Shown: positions 48,798 through 59,544 of the stretch, piece after piece
Numbering within the stretch: the first letter of the stretch is position 1
How the letters are laid out: each line of letters opens with the position of its first letter
Source: Sciurus carolinensis
Taxonomy: Eukaryota; Chordata; Mammalia; Rodentia; Sciuridae
NCBI RefSeq assembly: GCF_902686445.1
Contig: NC_062213.1
Coordinates: forward strand, 10,103,241-10,167,240
Length of the DNA stretch: 64,000 nucleotides
Direction of reading: 5' to 3'
Program-made: the position numbers and the translations under genes
Notes under the pieces: generated by a model
Database searches by the model: none
What the model was told of the DNA's origin: nothing
What the model saw: the letters and a program-made list of their open reading frames with translations, nothing else

Positions 48798-49545
48798 GAG
48801 GAGGCGGTTCAGCACAGCGCTTGGACTCAGAGCAACCGCTGGGGCTCCGGGCGGCTGCCTGAGGAGGGGCTGCGTGGCGAGCTGTTTGGATCCAGAGCGA
48901 GCACTCCTGAACACCGGGAGGTTGCCTGGAGAAAGAGGAGGAGCGCGGCGGGTTGCTTGACCTAGGAGTGACTGCATCAGAGCTGCGGGCGGTTGCCGGA
49001 GGAGGAGCTGCGTGGCGAGCTGTTTGAACTCAGAACAACTGCTCCAGAACACTGGTGGCCTGCCTGGAGGAGGAGAGCGGTGGGACGCTTGGTCTGGGAG
49101 TGACTGCATCAGGAACGCAGGTGGTTGCCAGAGGAGGAGGCGAGTGGTGAGTTGATTGGACTAGAGGCGACCGCTCCTGAACACCGGTGGCCTGCTTGGA
49201 GGAGGAGCGTGGTGAGTCACTTGGTCTCGGAGCCACCGCTCCTGAACACCCGGGGGGCTACCCCGAGGAGGAGGAGGAGGAACGGGGCGGGTCACTTGGA
49301 CTTGGAGTGACTGCCTGGGGCTGCGGGTGGTTGGCGGGAGGAGGAGACCCAAAGTGGGTTGTTTGGACTCCTGGTGACTGCGTCGGAGACCGGGCGGCTG
49401 TCCGGAGGAGGAGGTGTGTGGCGGGTCTCTGGGTCTCGGAGCTATTGTGCGGGGCTCCAGGTGGTGGCTCAGGGGAGGGGCTGCATAGCCAGGCTATTGG
49501 TGCAGAGCAGGGTCCCAGGAGCTAGGTGGCTTCTTGCTGGAGGAG
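48798..49545 (+). repeat. Array of ~10 degenerate ~67-bp monomers in the L1 5' UTR
   Basis: Units of about 63-72 bp each open with a (g)gaggaggag block, continue with a 'gtggcgagctgtttgga' type segment, and close with either 'gctcctgaacaccggtgg' plus 'cctgcct' (type A) or 'gactgcatcagagctgcg' plus 'ggttgcc' (type B). Types A and B alternate in the first six units. Later units drift. The array accounts for nearly half of the 5' UTR and for the GC-rich short frames there. Confidence 0.8.
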
Positions 49546-50111
49546 CCGCACAGAGACGCGCCTAGGGGCGGAGCGAAGTTTCCAGGGCGGCGGGCAGATT
49601 CTCTGGGAGAGGCAGCCTAAGGAGACTCGCCTGCGAAGGGTGAGGCTCCCAGGCCCAGGACGTAGGTCCGGGCCCCTGGGATCGTTGCAGAGGAAGACAG
49701 CCCAGCCCAGGTGGTAGTTGTAGATTGAGGGAAACCTCTAGGAGGGGAACTGACCAGCGAGACCTCCCCACCGGGTGAGTCTTCCCGGCGGGGGGAGGTT
49801 TTCCCACAGGGACGGTAAAACCAGAGACACAGGCACAAACAAGCCTTGCCTCAGCCCGCAGTCTAGTTCCCCATTGGATGACCATTGGTCAACAAGTGGA
49901 GGCACCTCTGCCCACTAGCAGGGAATATACGCCACCTGAGGGTCACCACCCCTAGAGAGGCAGCTTCTTCGTGGAGCTCTGCATTATCAACCTCCTCCAA
50001 GACTGCAGGGTACTGAAGGATAAGAGGGGATATACTAGCAATCTTCAGGGACATTATAAGTTGATAGAGGAAATCTGCAATATCTTAATGACCCACTGAT
50101 TCCTGAACAAT

Positions 50112-51125
50112 ATGAGAAAACAAGGGAAGAAAATGCCCCAAACAAATCTAGATGTTACATCAATAAAATCCAACGACAGCATGGCAGAAGAAATGACAGA
50201 AAGGGAGTTCAGAATGTACATAATTAAAATGATTAGGGAAGCAAACGATGAGATGAAAGAGCAAATGCAGGCATTGAACAATTGCACCAATCGACAGTTA
50301 ACAGAGCAAATTCAGGAAGCAAAAGATCATTTCAATAAAGAGTTAGAAATATTGAAAAAAAACCAAACAGAAATCCTTGAAATGAAGGAAACAATAAACC
50401 AAATTAAGAACTCCATAGAAAGCATAACCAATAGGATAGAACAGCTGGAAGACAGAACTTCAGATATTGAAGACAAAATATTTAACCTCGAAAACAAAGT
50501 TGAACAAACAGAGAAGATGGTGAGAAATCATGAACAGAATCTGCAAGAACTATGGGATATCATGAAAAGGCCAAATTTGAGAATTATTGGGATTGAGGAA
50601 GGCTTAGAGAAACAAACCAAAGGAATGAACAATCTATTTGAAGAAATAATATCAGAAAATTTCCCAAATCTGAAGAATGAAATGGAAAATCAAGTCCAAG
50701 AGGCTTATAGGACTCCAAATACACAAAATTACAACAGACCCACACCAAGGCACATTATAATGAAAATACCTAACATACAAAATAAAGACAGAATTTTAAA
50801 GGCTATGAGAGAAAAGAACCAAATTACATTCAGGGGGAAGCCAATACAGATATCAGCAGATTTTTCAATCCAGACCCTAAAAGCTAGAAGGGCCTGGAAC
50901 AACATTTTTCAAGCTCTGAAAGAAAATGGATGCCAACCAAGAATCTTATACCCAGCAAAACTTACCTTCAAATTTGACGATGAAATAAAATCATTCCATG
51001 ATAAACAAAAACTAAAAGAATTTACAAAAAGAAAGCCAGCATTACAGAACATTCTCAGCAAAATATTTCATGAGGAAGAGACAAAAAACAAAGAAGCAAA
51101 TCAGCAAAGGGAGGAATTATCCTAA
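50112..51125 (+). CDS. ORF1: L1 ORF1p RNA-binding chaperone, intact
   Basis: The frame encodes 337 residues, against 338 in human L1 ORF1p, with an ATG at 50112 and TAA at 51123. The family forms trimers that coat L1 RNA in cytoplasmic ribonucleoprotein particles and assists reverse transcription. A heptad-rich coiled coil spans about residues 38-148. An RRM-like domain starts at 154 with RPNLRIIGIEEG. The C-terminal domain runs from about 250 to 318, with the conserved ARRAW (258-262) and QPRILYPAKLTF (275-286) motifs needed for RNA binding in the family. No stop or frameshift is visible. It is followed after 58 bp by ORF2, the usual L1 bicistronic order. Whether it is expressed is unknown. 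Confidence 0.93.
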   Translation: MRKQGKKMPQTNLDVTSIKSNDSMAEEMTEREFRMYIIKMIREANDEMKEQMQALNNCTNRQLTEQIQEAKDHFNKELEILKKNQTEILEMKETINQIKNSIESITNRIEQLEDRTSDIEDKIFNLENKVEQTEKMVRNHEQNLQELWDIMKRPNLRIIGIEEGLEKQTKGMNNLFEEIISENFPNLKNEMENQVQEAYRTPNTQNYNRPTPRHIIMKIPNIQNKDRILKAMREKNQITFRGKPIQISADFSIQTLKARRAWNNIFQALKENGCQPRILYPAKLTFKFDDEIKSFHDKQKLKEFTKRKPALQNILSKIFHEEETKNKEANQQREELS

Positions 51126-51183
51126 AGGAACTGTCAAATAAAGGAGGAACCAAGATGTGTCAAAAATTTTAAATATGAACCAA

Positions 51184-54100
51184 ATGACTGGGAATACAAA
51201 TCATATCTCAATAATAACCCTGAATGTTAATGGCCTGAATTCATCAATCAAAAGACATAGACTGGCAGATTGGATTAAAAAGAAAGATCCAACAATATGT
51301 TGCCTGCAAGAGACTCACCTCATAGAAAGAGATACCAATAGACTAAAGGTGAAAGGATGCACATGGACTCAGCAAAAAAGCTGGAGTATCCATCCTCATT
51401 TCAGATAATGTGGACTTCAAGCCAAAGTTAGTCAGAAGGGATAAAGAAGGACATTTCATACTGCTTAAGGGAAGCATAAATCAGCAAGATATAACAATCA
51501 TAAACATCTATGCCCCAAACGGTGGCTCATCCATGTATGTTAAACAAATCCTTCTTAATTTTAGAAACCAAATAGACCATAACACAATAATACTAGGTGA
51601 TTTTAACACGCCTCTTTCACCACTGGACAGATCTTCCAAACAAAAATTGAACAAAGAAACCATAGATCTCAATAACACAATCAATAATTTAGACTTAACA
51701 GACATTTATAGAATATACCATCCAACCAAGAGCGAATACACTTTCTTCTCAGCAGCACATGGATCCTTCTCTAAAATAGACCATATATTATGCCACAAAG
51801 CTAATGTCAGCAAATACAAGAAGATAGAGACACGACCTTGTATTCTATCAGATCATAATGGATTGAAGTTACAAATTAATGAAAGAGTAAAAAACAGAAA
51901 CTACTCCAACACCTGCAGATTAAACAATATGCTACTATATGATGAATGGATAACAGAAGATATTAGGAAGGAAATTAAAAAATTCTTAGAGGTAAACGAG
52001 AACAAAGAAACATCATATCAAAATCTCTGGGACACTATGAAAGCAGTACTTAGAGGAAGATTTATTTCATGGAGCGCATTTAATAAAAGAAGTAAAACTC
52101 AAAAAATAAATGACCTAACACTACAGCTCAAAGCCCTAGAAAAAGAAGAACAGACCAACGCCAAAAGTAGTAGAAGACAGGAAATAGTTAAACTGAGAGC
52201 TGAAATCAACGAAATTGAAACAAAAGAAACAATACAAAAAATTGACAAAATAAATAGTTGGTTCTTCGAAAAAATAAACAAAATTGATAAACCTTTAGCC
52301 ACACTAACAAAGAGAAGACGAGAGAAAACCCAAATCACTAAAATTCGGAATGAACAAGGAAATATCACAACAGACACGACTGAAATACAAAACATAATTA
52401 GAAGCTATTTTGAAAATCTATACTCCAACAAAATAGAAAATTTCGAAGACATCAACAGGTTTCTAGAGACATATGAATTGCCTAAACTGAACGAGGAGGA
52501 CATACACAATTTAAATAGACCAATTTCAAGTAATGAAATAGAAGAAGTCATCAAAAGCCTACCAACAAAGAAAAGTCCAGGACCAGATGGGTTCTCAGCC
52601 GAGTTCTACAAAACTTTTAAAGAAGAGCTCATTCCAATACTTCTCAAAGTATTCCAGAAAATAGAAGAGGAGGGAACTCTCCCAAACTCATTCTATGAAG
52701 CCAATATTACCCTGATTCCTAAACCAGACAGAGACACATCAAGGAAAGAAAATTTCAGACCAATATCCTTAATGAACATCGACGCAAAAATTCTAAACAA
52801 AATTTTAGCAAATCGCATACAAAAACATTAAAAAGATAGTGCACCATGATCAAGTGGGTTTCATCCCAGGGATGCAAGGTTGGTTCAACATCAGGAAATC
52901 AATAAATGTAATTCACCATATCAATAGACTTAAAGTCAAGAATCACATGATTATTTCGATAGATGCAGAAAAAGCATTTGATAAAATACAGCACCCCTTC
53001 ATGCTCAAAACACTAGAAAAAATAGGGATAGTGGGAACATTCCTTAACATTGTAAAGGCCATCTACGCTAAACCCATGGCTAATATCATTCTAAATGGTG
53101 AAAAACTGAAAGCATTCCCTCTAAAAACTGGAACAAGGCAGAGATGCCCTCTTTCACCACTTCTATTCAATATCATCCTTGAAACTCTAGCCAGAGCAAT
53201 TAGACAGACCAAAGAAATTAAAGGGATACGAATAGGAAAAGAAGAACACAAACTATCCCTATTTGCTGATGATATGATGGTATACTTAGAGGAACCAGGA
53301 AATTCCACCAGAAAACTTTTAGATCTCATAAGTGAATTCAGTAAAGTAGCGGGATATAAGATCAATGCACATAAATCTAAGGCATTTTTATACATAAGCG
53401 ACGAATCTTCAGAAAGAGAAATTAGGAAAACTACCCCATTCACAATAGCTTCGAAAAAAATAAGGTATTTGGGAATCAATCTCACAAAAGAGGTGAAAGA
53501 CCTCTACAATGAGAACTACAGAACACTAAAGAAAGAAATTCAAGAAAACCTTAGAAGATGGAAAGATCTCCCATGTTCTTAGATAGGAAGAATTAATATT
53601 GTCAAAATGGCCATACTACCAAAAGTGCTATACAGATTCAATGCAATTCCAATTAAAATCCCAATGATGTACCTTACAGAAACAGAGCAAGCAATTATGA
53701 AATTCATCTGGAAGAATAAAAAACCCAGAATAGCTAAAGCAATCCTTGGCGGAAAGAGTGAAGCAGGGGGTATCGCAATACCAGATCTTCAACTCTACTA
53801 CAAAGCAACAGTAATAAAAACAGCATGGTATTGGTACCAAAATAGAAAGGTGGATCAATGGTACAGAATAGAGGACACGGACACAAACCCAAGTAAATAC
53901 AATTTTCTCATACTAGACAAAGGTTCCAAAAATATGCAATGGAGAAAAGATAGCCTCTTCAACAAATGGTGCTGGGAGAATTGGAAATCCATATGCAACA
54001 GAATGAATCTAAACCCATATCTCTCACCATGCATGAAACTAAACTCAAAATGGATTAAGGATCTCGGAATCAGACCAGAGACCTTGCATCTTATAGAACA

Positions 54101-54989
54101 AAAAGTAGGTCCAGAGCTTCAACATGTTGGCTTAGGACCAGACTTCCTCAACAGGACTCCCATAGCACAAGAAATAAAAGCAAGAATTAATAACTGGGAT
54201 AGATTCAAACTAAAAAGCTTTCTCTCAGCAAAGGAAACTATCAGCAATGCGAAGAAAGAGCCTACAGAGTGGGAGAAAATCTTTGCCAATCATACTTCAG
54301 ATAGAGCGCTAATCTCCAGAATCTATAAAGAACTCAAAAAACTCTACACCAAGAATGCAAATAATCCAACTGACAAATGGGCTAAAGAAATGAATAGACA
54401 CTTCACAGAAGAAGATATACAAGCAATCAACAAACATATGGAAAAATGTTCAACATCTCTAGTAATAAGAGAAATGCAAATCAAAACCACCCTAAGATTC
54501 CATCTCACCCCGATTAGAATGGCAATTATCAAGAATACAAGCAACAACAGGTGTTGGCGAGGATGTGGGGAGAAAGGTACACTCTTACATTGCTGGTGGG
54601 GCTGCAAATTAGTGCAGCCACTCTGGAAAGCAGTGTGGAGATTCCTTAGAAAACTTGGAATGGAAACACCATTTGACCCAGCTATCCCACTCCTTGGCCT
54701 ATACCCAAAGGACTTAAAATCAGCATATTACAGAGATACAGCCACATCAATGTTCATAGCTGCTCAGTTCACAATAGCCAGATTGTGGAACCAACCTAGA
54801 TGTCCTTCAATTGATGAATGGATAAAGAAAATGTGGTATATATATACAATGGAATATTACTCAGCCATAAAGAACGATAAAATTATGGCATTTGCAGGCA
54901 AATGGATGAAACTGGAGAATATCATGCTAAGTGAGATAAGCCAATCTCAAAAAACCAAAGGAAGAATGATATCGCTAATAAGTGGATGA
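51184..54989 (+). pseudogene. ORF2: L1 ORF2p endonuclease/reverse transcriptase, disrupted
   Basis: The likely start is ATG at 51184 (reading MTG, as in human ORF2), not the upstream GTG. Domains in order are the APE-type endonuclease (NVNGLNS, the QETHL catalytic Glu, GDFNTPL, and SDHNG with the catalytic His), linker, reverse transcriptase with FADDM near 53260, and the C-terminal Cys-rich segment (CWRGCG...HCWWGC, about 54554-54606). Three lesions break it: a 1-base length change in the A6 run at 51374-51379, loss of 2 bases near 52827-52829, and TGG to TAG at 53580-53582. The hallmark Gly of TRQGCPLSP is also Arg (53142-53144). It cannot make an active enzyme, although the remaining frame is nearly intact, so decay is recent. 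Confidence 0.93.
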
Positions 54990-55246
54990 TGACACATAAT
55001 GGGGGGTGGGAAGGGTTAGTGTTGGGGTTGGAGTTGGGTTTAGGGAGGGGGGCAGGAATGGAGGAAGGAAGGACTGTATAGATGGGGGGGAAGGGTGGGA
55101 GGGGAGGGGGGGAAGGGAAAAAATGGCAGAATGAATCAAACAACATTACCCTATGTAAATTTATGATTACACAAATGGTATGCCTTTACGCCATGTACAG
55201 ACAGAGAAACAACATGTATCCCATTTGTTTACAATAAAAAAAAAAA
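54990..55246 (+). other. L1 3' UTR with G-rich tract and poly(A)
   Basis: 54999-55120 is a purine-rich tract with many G runs of 3-8, a conserved property of L1 3' UTRs that can form G-quadruplexes. It is followed by 'tatgtaaatttatgattaca' and the end 'gtttacaataaa', where the poly(A) signal merges with the A tail. The sequence differs from the 3' UTR of the older copies at 21127 and 35210. Confidence 0.85.
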
Positions 55247-55264
55247 AGAAGACAATGATAAGAG
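55247..55264. repeat. 18-bp target-site duplication, right copy (full-length L1)
   Basis: Identical to 48534-48551. The first base overlaps the poly(A) run. Confidence 0.95.
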
Positions 55265-55329
55265 CAGAAAATAGAAAAATCCAGTTAAAAAGCTAATACA
55301 ATAGATGAAACTCTGGCAAGATTGATCAA

Positions 55330-55449
55330 AAGAATAGAGAGGGACTGGGGAGATAGCTCAGTTGGTAGAGTGCTTTCCTTGCAAACACAAGGCCCTGGGT
55401 TTGATCCCCAGCACCACAAAAAAAAAAAAAAAAAAAGAAGAATAGAGAG
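55330..55449 (+). mobile_element. ID SINE with 12-bp TSD
   Basis: The element proper spans 55342-55437: 'ggactggggagatagctcag', 'ctgggtttgatccccagcac' and an A18 tail. aagaatagagag occurs at 55330-55341 and 55438-55449, a perfect target-site duplication. It lacks the 'tgtccacctacaac' extension of the copy at 27643, so it is a plain ID form. Long pure A tail and exact TSD imply youth. Confidence 0.92.
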
Positions 55450-56870
55450 ATGATACAAATTAGCAAAATAGGATGAAAGGGTGAAAATTACTTTTATAAT
55501 AGAAATTTAAAAATTTTAATACAATATTAAACTATAAACCAATAATTTGAAATTTCTGGAAAATATAAAATGACAAAATTGACCTTAAAAATATAAAACT
55601 TGAACTGACTGATAACTATAGAAAATTTGAAGTTAAGCAAAATCTTCCCTCCTCTACTCCTCTGCCCACCCCCAAATTCCTGAAGCCCTGAAAGTTTATA
55701 AGAAATTTTATATGATTTTCAAAAGACAAAATAGCTATATCATACAAGGTAATGTCATAAAGAAAAAAATATTATAAAAATTCTGCTCACTTACTTTTAT
55801 GACACTTAGAATGATCTTAACAGCCTACCAGGTAAAGACATCCTAACAAAACACAGGGAGCAATTTCATTATGAACATGGATAGAAAAATCTTAAAATGC
55901 ATTATCAACTAATTTAATACCATTGAGTTAAAATTAACAAATCACTAGCAAGTACGTTTACCTGCAGATTGCAGATAATCTAATAATGGCAACCATGCTA
56001 ATATATAGGGGAAGAGACGCATCACATCACCATCAAAATGGATCTGAGGTCCATATTTCTGATGTTAAAAGGAAAAAGTAACTCTTAGAACAAGTATTTT
56101 TTTAAAACAACTTCTTTAACTTGATAATATTGCCTACTAAGCACCTACAGCAAACACACAATGTCATGAAGATTATTTACATGTGTTTTCTTACATTCAG
56201 GTAAATGGTGCTCTCTAGACCTGTTACCACTCACCTTGCTACCATAGATTGTGACCTCCAGAAAAGATAATGCCAAAATCACAGGTATTAGGATCTTCTT
56301 TCTTGCAGAATGTGATCGTTTTCATAGAAACCTGAAGAGAGAAAGAAAAGTTGTTCCTAGATATACATTCAGGCACAAAGTCAACATGCAAAACTTAATA
56401 ACATCCTTCTACATCAGTAATATTGAATTAAAGGTACAGGAGAATATCAGCTGCCATATAGAAACAAAAATTGGCCATTAGAAATAAATGGTATAAAGTT
56501 CATAAAGATAAACCTATGAATATAAAAATATTAAGAAAAATGGAGATTCTATTGAAAGAAGTCCTTACACAACGACTTGTATACCATTGTACATGGATGG
56601 GTGCTTAAATATTGAAAATGTGTCAAATTTCCAATATTCAGTGTATAAATTTAATCCACCTCTAGAAATTAAAACAAAAAACAAAAAACAGGAGCAGAGG
56701 AGAGTGTTTTGTGATTGCAAAGAGAGAGAGGCATCCCTGCCCAATGTCTAGGGAAAAGAGACAGAAGGATGACTGTCCTTCAGAGCACTAGGAGTCAGAG
56801 GCACACCCAGAAACAGCTAAGCCTGAAGCAGAATCAAGTGAATAAGTAAGACATGGCATCAAAGTTAAGG
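55450..56870. other. AT-rich non-coding stretch
   Basis: No exon or named repeat. The 55900-56500 frames are short. The sequence has an A-rich bias on the + strand. Confidence 0.45.
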
Positions 56871-56875
56871 CACTA

Positions 56876-57298
56876 TTTCAGTCAGCTTTATCACTGCTGT
56901 GACTAAATGACCTGACCAGCACAGTTATAGAGGAGGAAAGGTTTATTTGAGGGCTCACAGTTTCAGAGGTCTTAGTCTGTAGAAGGCTGGCTCCATTCCT
57001 TGGGCTCCAGGTGAGGCTGAATATCATGATGTAAGAGTGTGGCAGAGGGAAGCAGCTCGCATCATCAGGAAGCAGAGAGAGAGAGAGGGAGAGAGAAAGA
57101 GAGAGAAAGAAAGAGACTCCACTCTACCCCAAAGCCACTCCCCAGTTCCAATCTCCTCCAGCCACACCCTACCACTTCAATTAATTCCATCAGGATTAAT
57201 TCACTGATTGGGTTAAGACTCTTACAACCCCATCTGAACACTCCTGTATTGTCTCACATGTGAGCTTTTGGGGAACACTTCACATCCAAACTATAACA
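56876..57298 (-). mobile_element. ERVL-MaLR LTR, antisense
   Basis: 'cagctttatcactgctgtga', 'atgacctgaccagcacagtt', then 'taagagtgtggcagagggaa', 'gcagctcgcatcatcaggaa', 'ttcactgattgggttaagac' and 'cacatccaaactataaca' follow the complement of the LTR at 11448. A (GA)n expansion lies inside at 57069-57115. TSD not identified. Confidence 0.85.
57069..57115. repeat. (GA)n-rich purine microsatellite inside LTR
   Basis: gaga/gagg/aaag units, expanded relative to the sister LTR at 60715 where this position has only 'aaacagagagactcc'. Confidence 0.9.
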
Positions 57299-57299
57299 A

Positions 57300-59395
57300 A
57301 CATATATAGTACATTTTTTTAAGTTTTAAAAATGATGGGCTCCCTGAAATACAATTGTTTTGAAGCACAGACATACAGAAGAATAAATGCAAGGAAACTG
57401 ATTTGAAGGACAGGAACATAACGTAGCAAATTGGATGCCTATTGTGGGGTTGAAGGGGTGGGGAAGTGGGGTGATGGAGAAGGTAAGTAAAAATGCATAT
57501 ATCCATACACCCACAAACCCGATGTGAGAAGCAAGCTGGCAGAGTCTTCTCATGAAGTCAAGATAATGAGGTGGAAGGAGCCAAAGAGGGTGAATCTCCT
57601 CAGTACGGCTTAGACCCTAGGAGAGGAAGAAGGTGAGGGAGTCTGTAAATCACAGTGAGTTGTTCTTTTACACTGTTCTTAGAGAACGTGAGAAATCAAT
57701 CACACAGCTGGACACTAGGGTAGTTAAGATTGGTGGTCTCTCAAAACGCTCTCTGTGAGCACCCTGGTCGCTTACTATGAACAAGCACGGTGTTGGCCTC
57801 TGGGGTGAGCCACCCGTCCTGGAGAAGCACCCATTCTTGGGCTGGGAGGAGCAGGGTCTCTGAGACTTGGTCCTGCTTCTTGCAGTTCTCCAGGCCTGGC
57901 TGTGTAAATGCGGGAACACTAAGAGGTAGAACCTTCTGCATCCTCTGTAAGAGAACAAGGACAAGCCTCTGGAGATTAGCTCAGGACCTTTTTCAAAGAG
58001 CACATCCTTCAGTGCCTGATTCACACAACACTTGAAATAGTCCTTGCAGGAAGGAAACAGAGAGGCAGGTGAGCTATGTCGTCACATTAAGCACATGGGG
58101 CAGTAACCTGCCAAAATGCTTTCTGCCTTATGAACTAACTTAAACGGCAAGGTACATAACATACATTCATAAAATCACTTTAATTATACATTTAATAAAT
58201 GGAACCAAGTGGCAAAGACCACCCTAAGAATAGACATAGATGGGATTACACATTACCACATGATAGGCATATTTAATTTTAAGTAAATTCACTTTATATC
58301 TGTAAAAGTTTATGCTCACTGACTTCTTTGCAACTCTCTGGTGTTACACGGCCATTTCCTTTATGAGGGGCCACACTGGTGATGTGCTGACTGTTTAGGA
58401 CACTTTTTGACTGGAGCAGAGGGCCACCTATTTCTATGCAGTACGTAACTGATAATGGGTCTGCATTTTAAATGGTTTGGAAAAACTTCCAAAGATTATT
58501 TCCTGATAAGCAAAAGTTTTAGGGAATTCCAATTCCACTGTCTACAGTTACAATGGAGCACCTGTGGGTGTTCTCATGCTAGGGGTCAGAGTTCAAAACT
58601 CAGAACAGATTCCTTGTGGTCACAGAGCCTCGGACACTTGTTATCTGACCCTTTATAGACAAGTGCTTCTACATGTGGATTGGAGAACAGTTTTCCACTG
58701 AGAATTTTCCAAAGGAAAGCCCTAAAGTAGGCAATTTCTTTATGGGTTAATGGGCTACAAAAATCACCTTTCAGGTCACTTCCTGGGAACTCCACATCAA
58801 AATGCTGCTGCTGGCTGTCAGTCCATCCCCAGCTAAAGCCTCAGGTGACCTCCTACACCCCACAGCCCATGGGCGCAGGCCTTCAGCTCAGTGTGTGCGC
58901 AGCACTGAGTGTGTGCTCATGCCACTTTAAAGTCAGCCTTAATCACTTGTCGGTCCTACCTGAGGTGCAGCTCAGGTTTTGCTCCAGCAGGAAACCAGAA
59001 ATTCATCTGTTCCCTCTTCCTCTCCACTTTCCTTCCAAGAATGGTCCTCCTAAGTTGACGCTGTAGTAATTTGCTCAGCAGGATGGAGACAGGCTTGCTG
59101 GTAAGGACAACAGAGGCTGGAAGAGCGGATCCTACCTGCTGCCAACCTGTCTCCCAGTCCTTCCTGAATTCCTTCTGCCTTCTGTCCCCACGCTGTGCTT
59201 CTGCCTGACTTTGACAGGTGTGGCCAGTGATCCAGCTATAGTCCTCAGATCATTAAGATAGCTTCAAATTTCTTAGACTCCAGAACCCAGACTGTCTGTC
59301 AGACTGCACCTCACACCCAAACGGGGCACAAGGATTTTCTGGAAGATAATTTTCCTATCTTTGCTTTTTGGAAAATATAGTAAATTTACCCCTAA
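57300..59395. other. Non-coding stretch, no gene recognised
   Basis: Frames up to 118 codons lie on both strands at 57668-58035 and mirror each other, with no domain. No repeat was named with confidence. Confidence 0.4.
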
Positions 59396-59399
59396 TCGC

Positions 59400-59540
59400 C
59401 CCAGAGCAGGACTGTTACACTATTCATCTGTGTCCTGCTGGATTATAAGCAACTTGAGGGCAGGGGTTGGATTTCGGCCATTACGGTATCCCCAGCACTT
59501 TGCACAGTGGGAAATATTTGCTAATTGAATTGAAAGAAAG
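59400..59540 (+). mobile_element. L2 LINE 3' end, sense
   Basis: 'taagcaacttgagggcaggg', 'tatccccagcactttgcaca' and 'ggaaatatttgctaattgaa' are the diverged L2 3' end. Confidence 0.75.
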
Positions 59541-59544
59541 CCCT

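Larger units (their letters stand above)
48552..50111 (+). promoter_or_regulatory. L1 5' UTR and internal promoter
   Basis: The first 20 bp contain aagatggcgg (48560-48569), matching the YY1 site that places the transcription start of L1 promoters. The UTR is about 1.56 kb, longer than the roughly 0.9 kb of human L1, and GC- and CpG-rich to about 49850. Two similar GTGAGTCT(C/T)-type strings (48661 and 49774) precede G/C-rich 'cccg' blocks and look like a repeated module or cryptic splice donors. The function is known for the L1 family. Activity of this copy is inferred. Confidence 0.75.
48552..55246 (+). mobile_element. Full-length L1 LINE with perfect TSD
   Basis: A 6.7-kb element contains every part of a complete L1. 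It has a 5' UTR beginning 'ggcgggccaagatggcggac', intact ORF1 (50112-51125), a 58-bp spacer, ORF2 (51184-54989, broken), a G-rich 3' UTR, and a poly(A) at 55235-55247 after 'gtttacaat'. The 18-bp identical TSD shows it as one intact insertion and relatively young compared with the other L1 copies here. It lies about 6 kb downstream of the last host exon, in the same orientation. Confidence 0.95.

Noticed and set aside
48552..49900. CpG-rich block as a host-gene CpG island promoter
   Set aside because: The block lies wholly inside the L1 5' UTR between the TSDs, so its CpG content belongs to the retrotransposon.
51157..51183. GTG at 51157 as the start of L1 ORF2
   Set aside because: L1 ORF2 in other mammals begins MTG-. 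The ATG at 51184 gives exactly that, so the upstream GTG is not needed.
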